Of a stretch of DNA of 33,560 nt, positions 7,463 to 15,717 are shown in pieces (the first letter of the stretch is position 1; each line of letters opens with the position of its first letter). A program made the position numbers and the translations under genes. Location: positions 5,169 to 38,728 of the forward strand of contig RXJO01000584.1 in the NCBI GenBank assembly GCA_003987795.1. The letters run 5' to 3'. The notes under the pieces were generated by a model, which had not been told where the DNA came from, searched no databases, and worked only from the letters and a program-made list of their open reading frames with translations. The stretch comes from Curvibacter sp. Lineage in GTDB: Bacteria > Pseudomonadota > Gammaproteobacteria > Burkholderiales > Burkholderiaceae_C.

Positions 7463-8467
7463 TCAGGACATGGCAAACTGGGCTGCGGAAGCCATGGGCA
7501 ACCCCATTTCCACCAGTGATTGCCGCACGGCCAGCTCGAAGGGTGTGCGGGGTTCGGCGCCCAGCAATTGCACCAGCCGCCCGTTGTCCAGGCGATGCGG
7601 CGTACTGAACAGATAACTGGTCTGCGCAATCGTGGCCAAGGTGGGAGAGACCAGGCCGAACAGGCGGAAGAACCACACCGGCACGCGGCGCACCGTCAGC
7701 GCCTGCCCGTGTTGCAACCAGCCTTGCTCCTGCGCCACCTCGGTGAGCACGGCCAACCAGTCGCGGGCCGTGACTTGGTGGCCGGCAAAGTGGACCGTCT
7801 CGAATGGCGCCAGATCGCCGCGCTCGGCCAGCATGACCAGGGTCCGGGCCAGGTCGGGCAGGTAGGCCCAAGGCGTGCCCGCGTCCAGATCGCCCATCCA
7901 GGAAACCTTGCCTGACGGCAATTGCGGCGCCACCATCTTGTCCAGGAAAGTGCCCTCAACGGCACCGAAGAAATTGCCGGCCCGGAGCACCACCGCACGC
8001 ATGGCCGACCCCGAGTCCTCGACCGCTCGTGCCATCTTCTGCTCAAGGGCGACGCGGATGCGTCCGAGTTCATGCCTGGCCTGTTGAGGGGTGCTCTCCT
8101 GCAAGGTGGCGGGCATGCCTTCGCCGTAGTTGTATACATTGCCCGGAAACATCAGCGTGGCACGCAACTCGGTCGCCAGCGCCAACGCGGCATCCATCAG
8201 GCCGGGCGCCTCATCACGCCAGGCCGCCACGGTGTAGGCCGGGTTCAGGGCATGCACCACCACCCGTGCACCCCGGGCCGCCACGGCCAATCCGGCCGTG
8301 TCCCGCAGATCATGGGCCAACCATTCGACCCCTGGCAGATGGGGCGCTACCGCGCCGGGCCGGATCAGCCCGATCACACGCCATCCGGCCTGTGCAAAGG
8401 CGCGGGCGGCAGCCAGCCCCAGACGCCCACGGGCACCCAGGATCAAAACGGTGGAATGACGGGTCAT
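7463..8467 (-). CDS. Atypical extended SDR / NAD(P)-dependent epimerase-dehydratase family protein
   Basis: The 334-residue protein starts with a Rossmann fold: VLILGARGRLGLAAARAFAQ, matching GxxGxxG, at residues ~8-25. Later come WLAHDLRD and the VVVHALNPAY strand. The usual YxxxK catalytic pair is not clear; the region VYNYGEGMPATLQ sits where YGP-type motifs occur, as in atypical extended SDRs that bind NAD(P) and act on sugars or quinones, or act as sensors. I choose ATG 8467 because GGAG lies seven bases upstream; longer upstream in-frame starts lack this. It is divergent from a LysR gene and may be its target. Substrate unknown. Confidence 0.8.
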   Translation of the reverse strand: MTRHSTVLILGARGRLGLAAARAFAQAGWRVIGLIRPGAVAPHLPGVEWLAHDLRDTAGLAVAARGARVVVHALNPAYTVAAWRDEAPGLMDAALALATELRATLMFPGNVYNYGEGMPATLQESTPQQARHELGRIRVALEQKMARAVEDSGSAMRAVVLRAGNFFGAVEGTFLDKMVAPQLPSGKVSWMGDLDAGTPWAYLPDLARTLVMLAERGDLAPFETVHFAGHQVTARDWLAVLTEVAQEQGWLQHGQALTVRRVPVWFFRLFGLVSPTLATIAQTSYLFSTPHRLDNGRLVQLLGAEPRTPFELAVRQSLVEMGLPMASAAQFAMS

Positions 8468-8501
8468 GTGCATGCTCCAGAGCCATGAGGGAATGGCGTG
8501 A

Positions 8502-8514
8502 TTGTTGAAAACAA
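8502..8514. promoter_or_regulatory. Candidate LysR operator (TTGTT-GAA-AACAA)
   Basis: TTGTTGAAAACAA is a perfect dyad with T-N11-A spacing, in the 93-base gap between the divergent SDR and LysR genes. It is a good candidate binding site for the LysR protein encoded at 8561. Confidence 0.55.
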
Positions 8515-8527
8515 CGACAGGACACAC

Positions 8528-8542
8528 AATTGCCTATCAATT
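8528..8542. promoter_or_regulatory. Second dyad AATTG-N5-CAATT in the SDR/LysR divergent region
   Basis: AATTG (8528-8532) and CAATT (8538-8542) are perfect inverted arms, centred 27 bases from the first dyad. LysR proteins bind two sites, recognition and activation, about this far apart, so this may be the second half of the operator. It lies 18 bases upstream of the LysR start codon. Confidence 0.4.
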
Positions 8543-8560
8543 CATAACAGGAATTCAACT

Positions 8561-9445
8561 TTGAATACCTCGTTCGACTGGAGTCTGGTTCGGTCCTTTC
8601 TGGCGGCACTGGAGCACGGCAGCCTGCTCGGTGCGGCACGCGCCCTGAAGGCCAGTCAACCGACCCTGGGACGGCACATCGCCGAACTGGAGTCACAACT
8701 CGGCGTGCTGCTGTTCGAGCGCACCGGCCGCGGTCTGCTCCCCACTGAAGCAGCCTTGCAATTGGCGGATTCCGCTCGGCTGATGGAGGCCGGAGCCCAC
8801 CAACTGGCGCGCGCCGCCTCCTGTACAGACGACATGATTTCGGGGACTGTGCGTATCACCGCCAGCCAGCCAGTCGCCTGCTACCTTTTGCCGCCCGTGC
8901 TGGCACGCCTGCGTCAACACCACCCAGGGATCCAGGTAGAACTGGTGGTCAGCAACGAGGTGTCCAACCTGTTGCGACGCGAGGCCGACATTGCCGTGCG
9001 CATGGTGCGCCCTGAACAAGGCAGCCTGGTGGCCCAACTGATTGGCGAAGTGAAGCTGTGTGCCTGTGCCAGTCAAAGCTACCTGCAGCGACGGGGGATC
9101 CCCCAGGAGCCTGGCGACTTGCTCAACCACGACTTGATTGGGAATGACCGACAGGATCTGTTGCTCAAGGCCTTTGCCGCCGGCGGCTTCCCAGTCACAC
9201 CTGAACACTTTGCATTTCGCACCGACGATCTGATCGCGACATGGGAAGCGGTGCGCGCAGGTCTGGGGATCGGCTTCCTGGGGCAGTACCAACTGAGGCT
9301 GGATGAGCAGGTTCAGAGGGTGCTGCCACAAATGGCCATTCAAGGATTGCCCATGTGGCTGACCGTTCACCAAGAAATCCGCACCAATCGCCGTATCCGG
9401 ACCGTGTACGATTTCCTCGCCGCCGAAATGCCCGGGCAGCTTTGA
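8561..9445 (+). CDS. LysR-family transcriptional regulator (second of three), TTG start
   Basis: This 294-residue regulator has an N-terminal HTH (FDWSLVRSFLAALEHGSLLG and QPTLGRHIAELESQLGVLLF) and an effector domain from ~90 (SGTVRITASQPVACYLLPPV). I set the start at TTG 8561. It gives the usual LysR N-terminus NTSFDWSLVRSF, and AGGA lies eight bases upstream; the upstream GTG 8498 would add 21 atypical residues that overlap the operator dyads. It is divergent from the SDR gene and upstream of an NTF2-like gene (40-base gap), so it may control either. Effector unknown. Confidence 0.88.
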   Translation: MNTSFDWSLVRSFLAALEHGSLLGAARALKASQPTLGRHIAELESQLGVLLFERTGRGLLPTEAALQLADSARLMEAGAHQLARAASCTDDMISGTVRITASQPVACYLLPPVLARLRQHHPGIQVELVVSNEVSNLLRREADIAVRMVRPEQGSLVAQLIGEVKLCACASQSYLQRRGIPQEPGDLLNHDLIGNDRQDLLLKAFAAGGFPVTPEHFAFRTDDLIATWEAVRAGLGIGFLGQYQLRLDEQVQRVLPQMAIQGLPMWLTVHQEIRTNRRIRTVYDFLAAEMPGQL

Positions 9446-9485
9446 AAGCACCTGCGCTCAGACCCCACCCACAGGAAACCGCATC

Positions 9486-9968
9486 ATGACCCACCGCAAT
9501 GCCGAGACGCTGCAGCGCTTCTACACGGCCTTCAGCCAACTGGACCACGCCACCATGGCCCAGTGTTATGCGCCCGATGCACGTTTTGACGATGAAGCAT
9601 TTGCCTTGCAAGGCCAAGCTCAGATCGCCGGCATGTGGCGCATGCTTTGCACCGCCGCCCAGAAGGGTCCATCGGGCGCCTGGCGCATCGAGTTCAATGG
9701 CATCGAAGCCGATGACCGGGGTGGTCAGGCCCATTGGGAGGCCCACTACATTTTCAGTGCCACCGGCCGTCAAGTGCACAACATCATCGATGCGCGATTC
9801 ACCTTCACGCCGGAGGGCTTGATCGCCAGCCACCGAGACCGCTTCGGATTCTGGCGCTGGGCCCGACAGGCCCTGGGGCTGCCGGGCCTGCTGTTGGGCT
9901 GGTCGCCTTCGCTCAAGCGCAAGGTGCGCAGCACGGCGGCTGCCAACCTCAAGAAATTCCTGGGCTGA
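9486..9968 (+). CDS. NTF2-like / SnoaL-like family protein
   Basis: The 160-residue protein has the NTF2-like cone fold signature: NAETLQRFYTAFSQLDHATM at the N-terminus, YAPDARFDDEAFALQGQAQI, the strand HWEAHYIFSATGRQVHN and the ending IDARFTFTPEGLIASHRDRF. Family members include ketosteroid isomerase-like and polyketide cyclase-like enzymes and many proteins of unknown role. A C-terminal ~40-residue basic tail (LKRKVRSTAAANLKKFLG) extends beyond the usual domain. ATG 9486 has AGGAAA about seven bases upstream. It follows the second LysR gene and converges on the SEC-C gene. No substrate can be assigned. Confidence 0.8.
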   Translation: MTHRNAETLQRFYTAFSQLDHATMAQCYAPDARFDDEAFALQGQAQIAGMWRMLCTAAQKGPSGAWRIEFNGIEADDRGGQAHWEAHYIFSATGRQVHNIIDARFTFTPEGLIASHRDRFGFWRWARQALGLPGLLLGWSPSLKRKVRSTAAANLKKFLG

Positions 9969-9994
9969 TCCCAGGCAGCAGGGTTCTGGCGGCC

Positions 9995-10879
9995 TCAGGC
10001 GCCGTGGCACTTCTTGAACTTCTTGCCACTGCCACAGGGGCAGGGATCGTTGCGCCCCGGACCGGCCTCCTTGCGGATGGTTTCCACACGCGGACCGAAG
10101 CTCTTCCAAAGCTGACGCAAGTCATAGACCGCCCAGATGGCGTCGCCGAAAGCATCGAGGCGGGCCTGGCTCAGGCTGGGCGGACCATCTTCGGCAAACA
10201 TCGACAGTTCGGGTTTGCCGGTGTCGTCCTCAGTCAGGGCCACGATGCGATTGAGTGCATCGTCCAGCCATTCGGCCGCTTCCTTGTCACGGGGCGCAGC
10301 CCATTCCTCGGGCCAGTTCTCTACCGCGAACATGAAGCCCAGCGCCCAGATCTGGCCGAAGGACGGCACTTCCTGATCACCCAGCTCGGCCAACTCCTCT
10401 TCCGAAAGCGTGGCCATGGCGCCGCGCATGTCCATCACCTCGGGCTCATAGCAACGCTCGTCGCCCAGGCTGTCCACCTTGGTGTCCAGCGCCGTCTGCA
10501 CCTCATTCCAGCGCGCTTGCCAAAGGCTGATGAAGCGGGCCTGCTGGGCCGGGTCGGCAAATGCAGTCAGGTTTGGGATGCCCTGGGCATCGGTTTCATC
10601 GGCTGTGATGCCATCGCCCAGCAGCATGGGCAGGTACTCGGCCGGTGGCAGAGGCCGGCGGCTGCAGATCACCGCGGCCATGAAGCCTTCACAGAACTCC
10701 CATTGGGGAATCTCGTCTTCGCGGCTGCGCAGGTCATCCAGGATGGCATCCAGCTCGTCAAAGGCCTCGGGGGGCAGGCGCTCACCCGGCACTGGGTAGA
10801 CGAGTGCGGGTGAAGCGGCCACTTCGTTGGGGGTATCGGCTTGGGAATCAGAAGACATGTCGGGGGCGTTGGAACGCAT
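9995..10879 (-). CDS. UPF0149/YecA family protein with C-terminal SEC-C zinc motif
   Basis: The 294-residue protein has a UPF0149 (YecA/YgfB) domain at ~30-200, beginning FDELDAILDDLRSREDEIPQ followed by WEFCEGFMAAVICSRRPLPP. It ends in a SEC-C motif, RNDPCPCGSGKKFKKCHG, which binds zinc through three Cys and one His; the same motif occurs at the SecA C-terminus and mediates contacts with SecB or ribosomes. Family function is poorly defined. ATG 10879 is the first start and 10858 a possible later one, neither with a clear ribosome binding site. The gene is divergent from the glutamate-synthase-like gene. Confidence 0.9.
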   Translation of the reverse strand: MRSNAPDMSSDSQADTPNEVAASPALVYPVPGERLPPEAFDELDAILDDLRSREDEIPQWEFCEGFMAAVICSRRPLPPAEYLPMLLGDGITADETDAQGIPNLTAFADPAQQARFISLWQARWNEVQTALDTKVDSLGDERCYEPEVMDMRGAMATLSEEELAELGDQEVPSFGQIWALGFMFAVENWPEEWAAPRDKEAAEWLDDALNRIVALTEDDTGKPELSMFAEDGPPSLSQARLDAFGDAIWAVYDLRQLWKSFGPRVETIRKEAGPGRNDPCPCGSGKKFKKCHGA

Positions 10880-11025
10880 CAGGATGAACGGAGCAGGCTA
10901 GACCAACGCATCAGGCCGTGGATCGTATGATCGGTCGGCCACAGGTCGTGGGCGAAGCGCTGCGTGGTACAGCAGTTTACCGGCCTCGCCCTTCGGACAC
11001 GCGCCAAATCCTTTCCGGAGCCCCC

Positions 11026-12672
11026 ATGCTGAAGCAGCTCAATGCCATCTACCCCGTGCGCTACACCGCCTTTGCCCTGTGCGCAGCCGCTCTGGCCCTC
11101 AGCCTTGTCGGCTGGTACCACCAGGCCCTGGCGCCGGAATGGGCGGTGCTGTCCGGGGCCCTGTTTGCCCTGGGGGTCTATGACGTTCTGCAAAAGCGGC
11201 ATTCCGTGCTGCGCAACTACCCCGTGATCGGTCATCTGCGCTTTGTGCTGGAGTACATCCGTCCCGAGATTCGACAATACTTCATCGAGAGCGACAACGA
11301 AGCCAGTCCCTTCTCCCGTGCCCAACGCACCCTGGTCTACCAGCGCGCCAAGGGTGATCCTGACAACCGGCCGTTCGGCACCCTGCTGGATGTGGGCCAG
11401 CGAGGCTATGAGTGGATCAACCACTCGGTGGCCCCGACCGAATTGCCCAGCCACGACTTTCGCGTCCTCATCGGGCCCGACACGGCCCAGCCCTACAGTG
11501 CCAGCGTATTCAACATCTCGGCCATGAGTTTCGGGGCCCTGTCAGCCAATGCCATCCGAGCGCTCAATCTTGGGGCGAAGGAAGGCGGCTTTGCTCACGA
11601 CACCGGTGAAGGCTCCATCTCGCAACATCACCGCGTGCATGGCGGAGACCTGATCTGGGAGATCGGCTCGGGCTACTTCGGCTGCCGCCATCCCGACGGC
11701 AGCTTCAGTGCCGAGCGCTTCGCCGAAAACGCGCGCAGCCCCCAGGTGCGCATGATCGAACTGAAGATGAGTCAGGGCGCCAAGCCTGGCCATGGCGGTG
11801 TGCTGCCCGGCCCCAAGGTCACCGCCGAGATCGCCGAGGCTCGGGGCGTGCCGCAGGGTCAGGCCTGCATCTCCCCCTCGGCACACACGGCATTCTCGAC
11901 CCCTGTCGAGATGATGCACTTCATCGCCCGCCTGCGTGAGCTCAGTGGTGGCAAGCCCACGGGGTTCAAACTGTGCATCGGCCACCCCTGGGAATGGTTC
12001 GCCATGGTGAAGGCCATGCAGGAGACCGGCATCACCCCCGACTTCATCGTGGTCGATGGTGCCGAGGGCGGCACGGGGGCAGCACCGGTGGAATTCAGCG
12101 ACCACGTCGGCACGCCCTTGCAGGAAGGCCTGCTGCTGGTGCACAACACGCTCAAGGGGGTGAATCTGCGCCATCGCATCCGCCTGGGTTGCGCTGGCAA
12201 GGTGGTCACGGCCTTTGATGTGGCGCGCATGATGGCGCTGGGAGCCGACTGGTGCAATTCAGCACGGGGGTTCATGATGGCGCTGGGCTGCATCCAGGCA
12301 CAGACCTGCCATTCCGGACAGTGCCCCACCGGGGTGGCCACTCAGGACCCTTTGCGTCAGCAGGCCTTGGTGGTGCCCGACAAAGCCACCCGGGTGAAAA
12401 ACCTGCATCACAGCACCCTGCATGCCCTGAAGGAGTTGATCCAGGCCGCCGGCCTGCGGCATCCGAACGACATCACGGCACATCACATCGTGCGGCGGGT
12501 GTCAGACACCGAGGTGCGGCTATTGAGCCAGTTGGTGATGCAGGTGCCCGACGGCGCCTTGCTGGGCCCGCTCGACGGGCTGCCGAACCTGTTTCAAGCC
12601 TATTGGCCCTTGGCACAGGCGAACAGTTTCTCCCCTCCGCCTCGACAGACTTCGGCGACGGTGACGTGCTAG
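11026..12672 (+). CDS. FMN-binding glutamate synthase family protein, membrane-anchored
   Basis: The 548-residue protein matches the stand-alone FMN-binding central domain of glutamate synthase. Two hydrophobic segments (about residues 8-28 and 36-52) anchor it to the membrane. Motifs follow: SAMSFGALSANAIRALNLGA, EGGFAHDTGEGSISQ, GHGGVLPGPKVTAEIAEARG and DGAEGGTGAAPVEFSDHVGT. Near the C-terminus, CIQAQTCHSGQCPTGVATQD has the cysteine spacing that binds the 3Fe-4S cluster in GltB. It lacks the glutaminase and GXGXG domains and there is no gltD beside it, so it is not a complete GOGAT; an electron-transfer or amino-acid redox role is possible. ATG 11026 has CGGAG five bases upstream. Confidence 0.9.
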   Translation: MLKQLNAIYPVRYTAFALCAAALALSLVGWYHQALAPEWAVLSGALFALGVYDVLQKRHSVLRNYPVIGHLRFVLEYIRPEIRQYFIESDNEASPFSRAQRTLVYQRAKGDPDNRPFGTLLDVGQRGYEWINHSVAPTELPSHDFRVLIGPDTAQPYSASVFNISAMSFGALSANAIRALNLGAKEGGFAHDTGEGSISQHHRVHGGDLIWEIGSGYFGCRHPDGSFSAERFAENARSPQVRMIELKMSQGAKPGHGGVLPGPKVTAEIAEARGVPQGQACISPSAHTAFSTPVEMMHFIARLRELSGGKPTGFKLCIGHPWEWFAMVKAMQETGITPDFIVVDGAEGGTGAAPVEFSDHVGTPLQEGLLLVHNTLKGVNLRHRIRLGCAGKVVTAFDVARMMALGADWCNSARGFMMALGCIQAQTCHSGQCPTGVATQDPLRQQALVVPDKATRVKNLHHSTLHALKELIQAAGLRHPNDITAHHIVRRVSDTEVRLLSQLVMQVPDGALLGPLDGLPNLFQAYWPLAQANSFSPPPRQTSATVTC

Positions 12673-12694
12673 CGTGCATGGGCGAGCTGCCCCA

Positions 12695-12757
12695 GCGTTG
12701 AGCTGAACACAGGGCCAGAACAGCGGCAGCCAAGCTGCACAAGCGTCTGCTCAACGC
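12695..12757. terminator. Inverted repeat between convergent genes, possible bidirectional terminator
   Basis: GCGTTGAGC (12695-12703) pairs perfectly with GCTCAACGC (12749-12757). An inner hairpin GCAGC-CAA-GCTGC (12726-12738) sits in the loop. It occupies the 88-base gap between the convergent glutamate-synthase-like and Crp/Fnr genes, so it may end transcription from both sides, although no T-tract follows. Confidence 0.45.
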
Positions 12758-12760
12758 GGG

Positions 12761-13579
12761 TCAGGCGTATCGCTGCTCTCGATCAGCTGCGCACTCGGCC
12801 AACAAACCCAGCAAAGCCTCGATGGGGGGGTTGCGCCGCCACACCTGATGACCGTGCAGGCGCACGAAAACACCACGCCAGGCGCTGAGCCTCTGCAATT
12901 CGACGCCTCGGTATTGCAGGCGCACCCAATGGCCTTGCTCCAGCTGTCCGATGTACTCCGAGAACAGCGTGCGTGAAACCCCGCAAAGGCGTGCAATCAT
13001 CTGCTGGGACAGTGGCAGCATGAGGCTGTCTCCTTCCGCTTGACCGGAAGCCGCCGAGGCCTCGGCCGCCAGACAAAGGCCCTCGGCACACAAAGCCAGA
13101 CCACCAATCACCCGCAGTGCCGAATTGCTGCATTTGTTGACAATCAACTGGTTGTTCTGCTGCCGAATCTGGGAGGACAGTTCGCCCAACAGGTGCTGTG
13201 CAAAGCCCGCATCGTTGCGCACCAGGGCCAGATAGGCCGAGGCAGGCAAGGTCAGAAGCTCGACGTCGGTGACCGCCAAGTAATCGACCTGGGCTCGGCC
13301 ATCCCCCAGCAGATCGTGCTTGGCGAAGCAGCTGTTGCTGCTGTGCAAGGTCAAGGGATAGCTCAGGCCCTGATCCATGGTGACCTGCTCGGCCACCATG
13401 CCTTCGATGATGTGGTGCCAATGGGTGATGGGGGCCCCCGTGCGCCAGATCAGATCACCGGCCTTGCGTGAGATGACCCGACTCTGCTTGCCCGCCTCAA
13501 ACGCAGCAGAGGTGCTGACTCCCATGCGCGCATAGACCTGGAGCGTGAAATCCCTCATGCGTTGGGTCGTGTCAAACAT
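12761..13579 (-). CDS. Crp/Fnr-family transcriptional regulator
   Basis: The 272-residue protein has an N-terminal cyclic-nucleotide-binding-like jelly roll (about 20-140: SRVISRKAGDLIWRTGAPIT, then GMVAEQVTMDQG and FAKHDLLGDG). A dimer helix follows (FAQHLLGELSSQIRQQNNQL), then a winged HTH (~190-235: LSQQMIARLCGVSRTLFSEY). The cysteines are not arranged as in Fnr, so an Fe-S cluster is unlikely. An unusual ~35-residue C-terminal tail extends past the HTH. I place the start at ATG 13579, preceded by AGAGG, rather than eight codons upstream at 13603. Neighbours do not indicate its ligand or regulon. Confidence 0.88.
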   Translation of the reverse strand: MFDTTQRMRDFTLQVYARMGVSTSAAFEAGKQSRVISRKAGDLIWRTGAPITHWHHIIEGMVAEQVTMDQGLSYPLTLHSSNSCFAKHDLLGDGRAQVDYLAVTDVELLTLPASAYLALVRNDAGFAQHLLGELSSQIRQQNNQLIVNKCSNSALRVIGGLALCAEGLCLAAEASAASGQAEGDSLMLPLSQQMIARLCGVSRTLFSEYIGQLEQGHWVRLQYRGVELQRLSAWRGVFVRLHGHQVWRRNPPIEALLGLLAECAADREQRYA

Positions 13580-13914
13580 GAGACCTCTGCGAGAGCAACA
13601 CACGCGCCGGTATTTCAGACATCAGCGCCCATGGGGGCGAAACAGGGCCTGCGGCAAGACAGGCAGAGGTGTGATGTTTCATTCGCAGCCTTCAGCAACT
13701 CGGTGACCGCGCGATGCACTGCGCATCGGGGCGGGGCCGGTACGTCGGCAGACATCTCACGCCTGTGCAGGAGAGGCCGGCAACGCACCAGAAACCTCAT
13801 CATGAGAAAGGCCTGGGCAGCGAAGTCGAATCAATGTTCAGTGGCGCACAATAAACACGTAAGAACTGTGATGGCGTGCTGCAAAGCTCTCGCCTGCGTG
13901 GGGCTGTCGTCGAA
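13580..13914. other. 335-base intergenic region between Crp/Fnr and PIN genes
   Basis: I find no supported gene. Short ORFs here are shadows or low-quality frames without family features. Small dyads are visible: CGATGC-N5-GCATCG (13712-13728) and CTCAT-C-ATGAG near 13795. The Crp/Fnr promoter must lie in the first part, on the minus strand, but no clear -35/-10 pair stands out. No antitoxin ORF for the PIN gene is recognisable. Confidence 0.5.
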
Positions 13915-14349
13915 TCAAACAGCGCTGGCCTCAAGCCACGCTGGGCCGACGATCACATCAGCCGCAGCCAGTCGACGCCTCATGCAAAGCACGGCCTGGT
14001 CTTTGCTGAGCAAGGTGCAGCGTCCCAAGGCCACCGCCAAGTCGATGAATTTCTGGTCATCACCATCCTTGCAGGTCCAGGGCGCCTTGGCCGCGGTCTC
14101 GACGGTTTGCACATGACGATCAAATTCGGCCAGCACTTGCTCAGCCGAGCGGTCGTAGAAGCACAGGCGCCGCACGATCTGGGGATAAGCCAGTACGCGA
14201 GCCAGCTCATCCCGCATGGCACGGGTGGCGTACCAACTCAAGGTGCCAGCCTCCAGTCCTGCGCGCAGCGGGGCCGTGGTCGCATCTTCAAACACGAACA
14301 GGTCCAAGACGATGTTGGTGTCCAGCACCACCCGGCCGCTGGCCGTCAT
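13915..14349 (-). CDS. PIN-domain protein (COG1569-type putative ribonuclease toxin)
   Basis: The 144-residue protein is a PIN domain with its acidic active site intact: VVLDTNIVLDLF (Asp10), AMRDELARVL (Glu48) and GDDQKFIDLAV (Asp98, Asp103). PIN proteins are Mg2+-dependent ribonucleases; COG1569 members are named as toxin components of toxin-antitoxin systems. I choose ATG 14349, which starts 16 bases after the rlmL stop. An upstream ATG 14388 would overlap rlmL by 23 bases. No partner antitoxin is visible on either side, so it may be an orphan or a housekeeping nuclease cotranscribed with rlmL. Confidence 0.85.
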   Translation of the reverse strand: MTASGRVVLDTNIVLDLFVFEDATTAPLRAGLEAGTLSWYATRAMRDELARVLAYPQIVRRLCFYDRSAEQVLAEFDRHVQTVETAAKAPWTCKDGDDQKFIDLAVALGRCTLLSKDQAVLCMRRRLAAADVIVGPAWLEASAV

Positions 14350-14365
14350 ACAGGGTTCCGACAAC

Positions 14366-15649
14366 TCAGGTCCCCTGGGGAGCATCACCCACAGGGCCTG
14401 CGGACTCGGGCCGGACGGACTTGTCGCGCACGCTGCCTCGGATCAGGTCGAAACGGAACAGGCGGCATTCGATGGGGCCGTTCCACATCGGCACCCGACG
14501 CGACTCCTTGAGTCGCATGCGACCGGGCAACTTGAGGTCGGGGGTCAGCATCCAGGCCTGCCATCCGGCGTAGTTCTTCTTCCAATGGCTGGCGAGCTGA
14601 ACGAAAAATTCACCGCCATCTTCGGTCTGCGCTGACTCACGACCGCCACGCGACGGACGCAGACTGGCTCGCTGACCGGCCACACCGGCCGCTTCGATGC
14701 GCTCGCCATAAGGCGGGTTGAGCAGCATCACGCCGGGCTGCTCGCATGGCGGCATGCGCTGCAAGGCATCGCCACCGCGCAGTTGCACGGCATGGGCCAC
14801 GCCGGCACGTTCGGCGTTGCGCTGGGCGAAATCGACCATGCGAAAGGCCACATCGCTACCGAACACAGGCACGGCCGGTGCCCGCTCGGCAGCCCGGGCT
14901 TCGCCCAGCAGGGCATTCCAGACATGCGACTGGAACGGCAGCAGCTTCTCGAAGCCAAAGCGGCGTTGGGCGCCTGCTGCCATGTTGCAGGCCATCTGTG
15001 CTGCTTCGATGGCGATGGTGCCGCTGCCGCAGCAGGGGTCATACAAGGGCAGCGGGGCATCGCCGAGCGGATCCCAGCCACTGGCGGCGATCATGGCGGC
15101 TGCCAGGGTCTCCTTGAGCGGGGCATCGCCCTTGTCCTCGCGCCAGCCGCGTTTGAACAGGGGCTCGCCCGAGGTATCGATGTACAGCGTGGCGGTGTCG
15201 GTGGTCAGGTGCACATAGATGCGCACATCGGGCCACTGCGTGTTCACGTCGGGACGCACGCCGGTCTTGTGGCGGAATCGGTCGGCAATCGCATCCTTGA
15301 CTTTCAGCGCCGCAAAATTGAGGCTGGTCAGCGGGCTGTGCTGGGCCGTGATCTCGATCTTGAAGGTTTGCCGGGTGGTGAACCAGATTTCCCAGGCTAC
15401 ATTGCTAGCAGCCTCGTACAGATCACGCTCGCTGCGGTAGCCAGTATGGGAGAGCTGCACCAGCACCCGCTGGGTCAGACGGCTGTGCAGGTTGAGCTTC
15501 ATGGCGTCACGCCAAGAAGCACGGGCCAGCACCCCGCCCCGACCGGTCAACAGATCCTGCCCGGTGAGCCCGGTGATGCGGTGGACCTCATCGGCCAGAA
15601 AGCCCTCGACGCCGGCAGCGCAGGGCATGAAAAGTTGCAGTTGGTTCAC
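14366..15649 (-). CDS. rlmL: THUMP-domain rRNA (guanine-N2) methyltransferase, RlmL-like
   Basis: The protein (427 residues) matches the N-terminal half of E. coli RlmKL, which methylates 23S rRNA guanine N2 (G2445) using S-adenosylmethionine. A THUMP RNA-binding region covers ~45-155. The Rossmann methyltransferase domain has DPCCGSGTIAIEA (residues 204-216) for SAM and LNPPYGER (NPPY at 311-314) for catalysis. The RlmK half is absent, as in other short RlmL proteins. The start is GTG 15649 with GGAG eight bases upstream. The loop after NPPY (about 322-345, QRASLRPSRGGRES) is charged and longer than expected. It lies 64 bases after rpoN and may be read from the same transcript. Confidence 0.92.
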   Translation of the reverse strand: MNQLQLFMPCAAGVEGFLADEVHRITGLTGQDLLTGRGGVLARASWRDAMKLNLHSRLTQRVLVQLSHTGYRSERDLYEAASNVAWEIWFTTRQTFKIEITAQHSPLTSLNFAALKVKDAIADRFRHKTGVRPDVNTQWPDVRIYVHLTTDTATLYIDTSGEPLFKRGWREDKGDAPLKETLAAAMIAASGWDPLGDAPLPLYDPCCGSGTIAIEAAQMACNMAAGAQRRFGFEKLLPFQSHVWNALLGEARAAERAPAVPVFGSDVAFRMVDFAQRNAERAGVAHAVQLRGGDALQRMPPCEQPGVMLLNPPYGERIEAAGVAGQRASLRPSRGGRESAQTEDGGEFFVQLASHWKKNYAGWQAWMLTPDLKLPGRMRLKESRRVPMWNGPIECRLFRFDLIRGSVRDKSVRPESAGPVGDAPQGT

Positions 15650-15679
15650 GGTGATTCACTCCGGCACGACCGACGAACC

Positions 15680-15717
15680 CTGACCCAGGCGCCGTGCCGT
15701 GCGCATGACAGGGTCAG
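15680..15717 (-). repeat. 7-bp inverted repeat overlapping the rpoN stop codon
   Basis: CTGACCC (15680-15686) and GGGTCAG (15711-15717) are inverted arms around a 24-base GC-rich loop, and the rpoN stop codon lies inside the second arm. There is no T-run, so it may be an RNA-stability element rather than an intrinsic terminator. Confidence 0.4.

Noticed and set aside
13615-13803. 62-residue minus-strand frame downstream of the PIN gene, considered as an antitoxin
   Set aside because: Its sequence is Arg/Cys-rich without any antitoxin fold, it is not adjacent to the PIN start, and it has no ribosome binding site.
13562-14116. 184-residue open frame on the plus strand
   Set aside because: It overlaps the PIN gene antisense, and the remainder has no recognisable domain; not a convincing gene.
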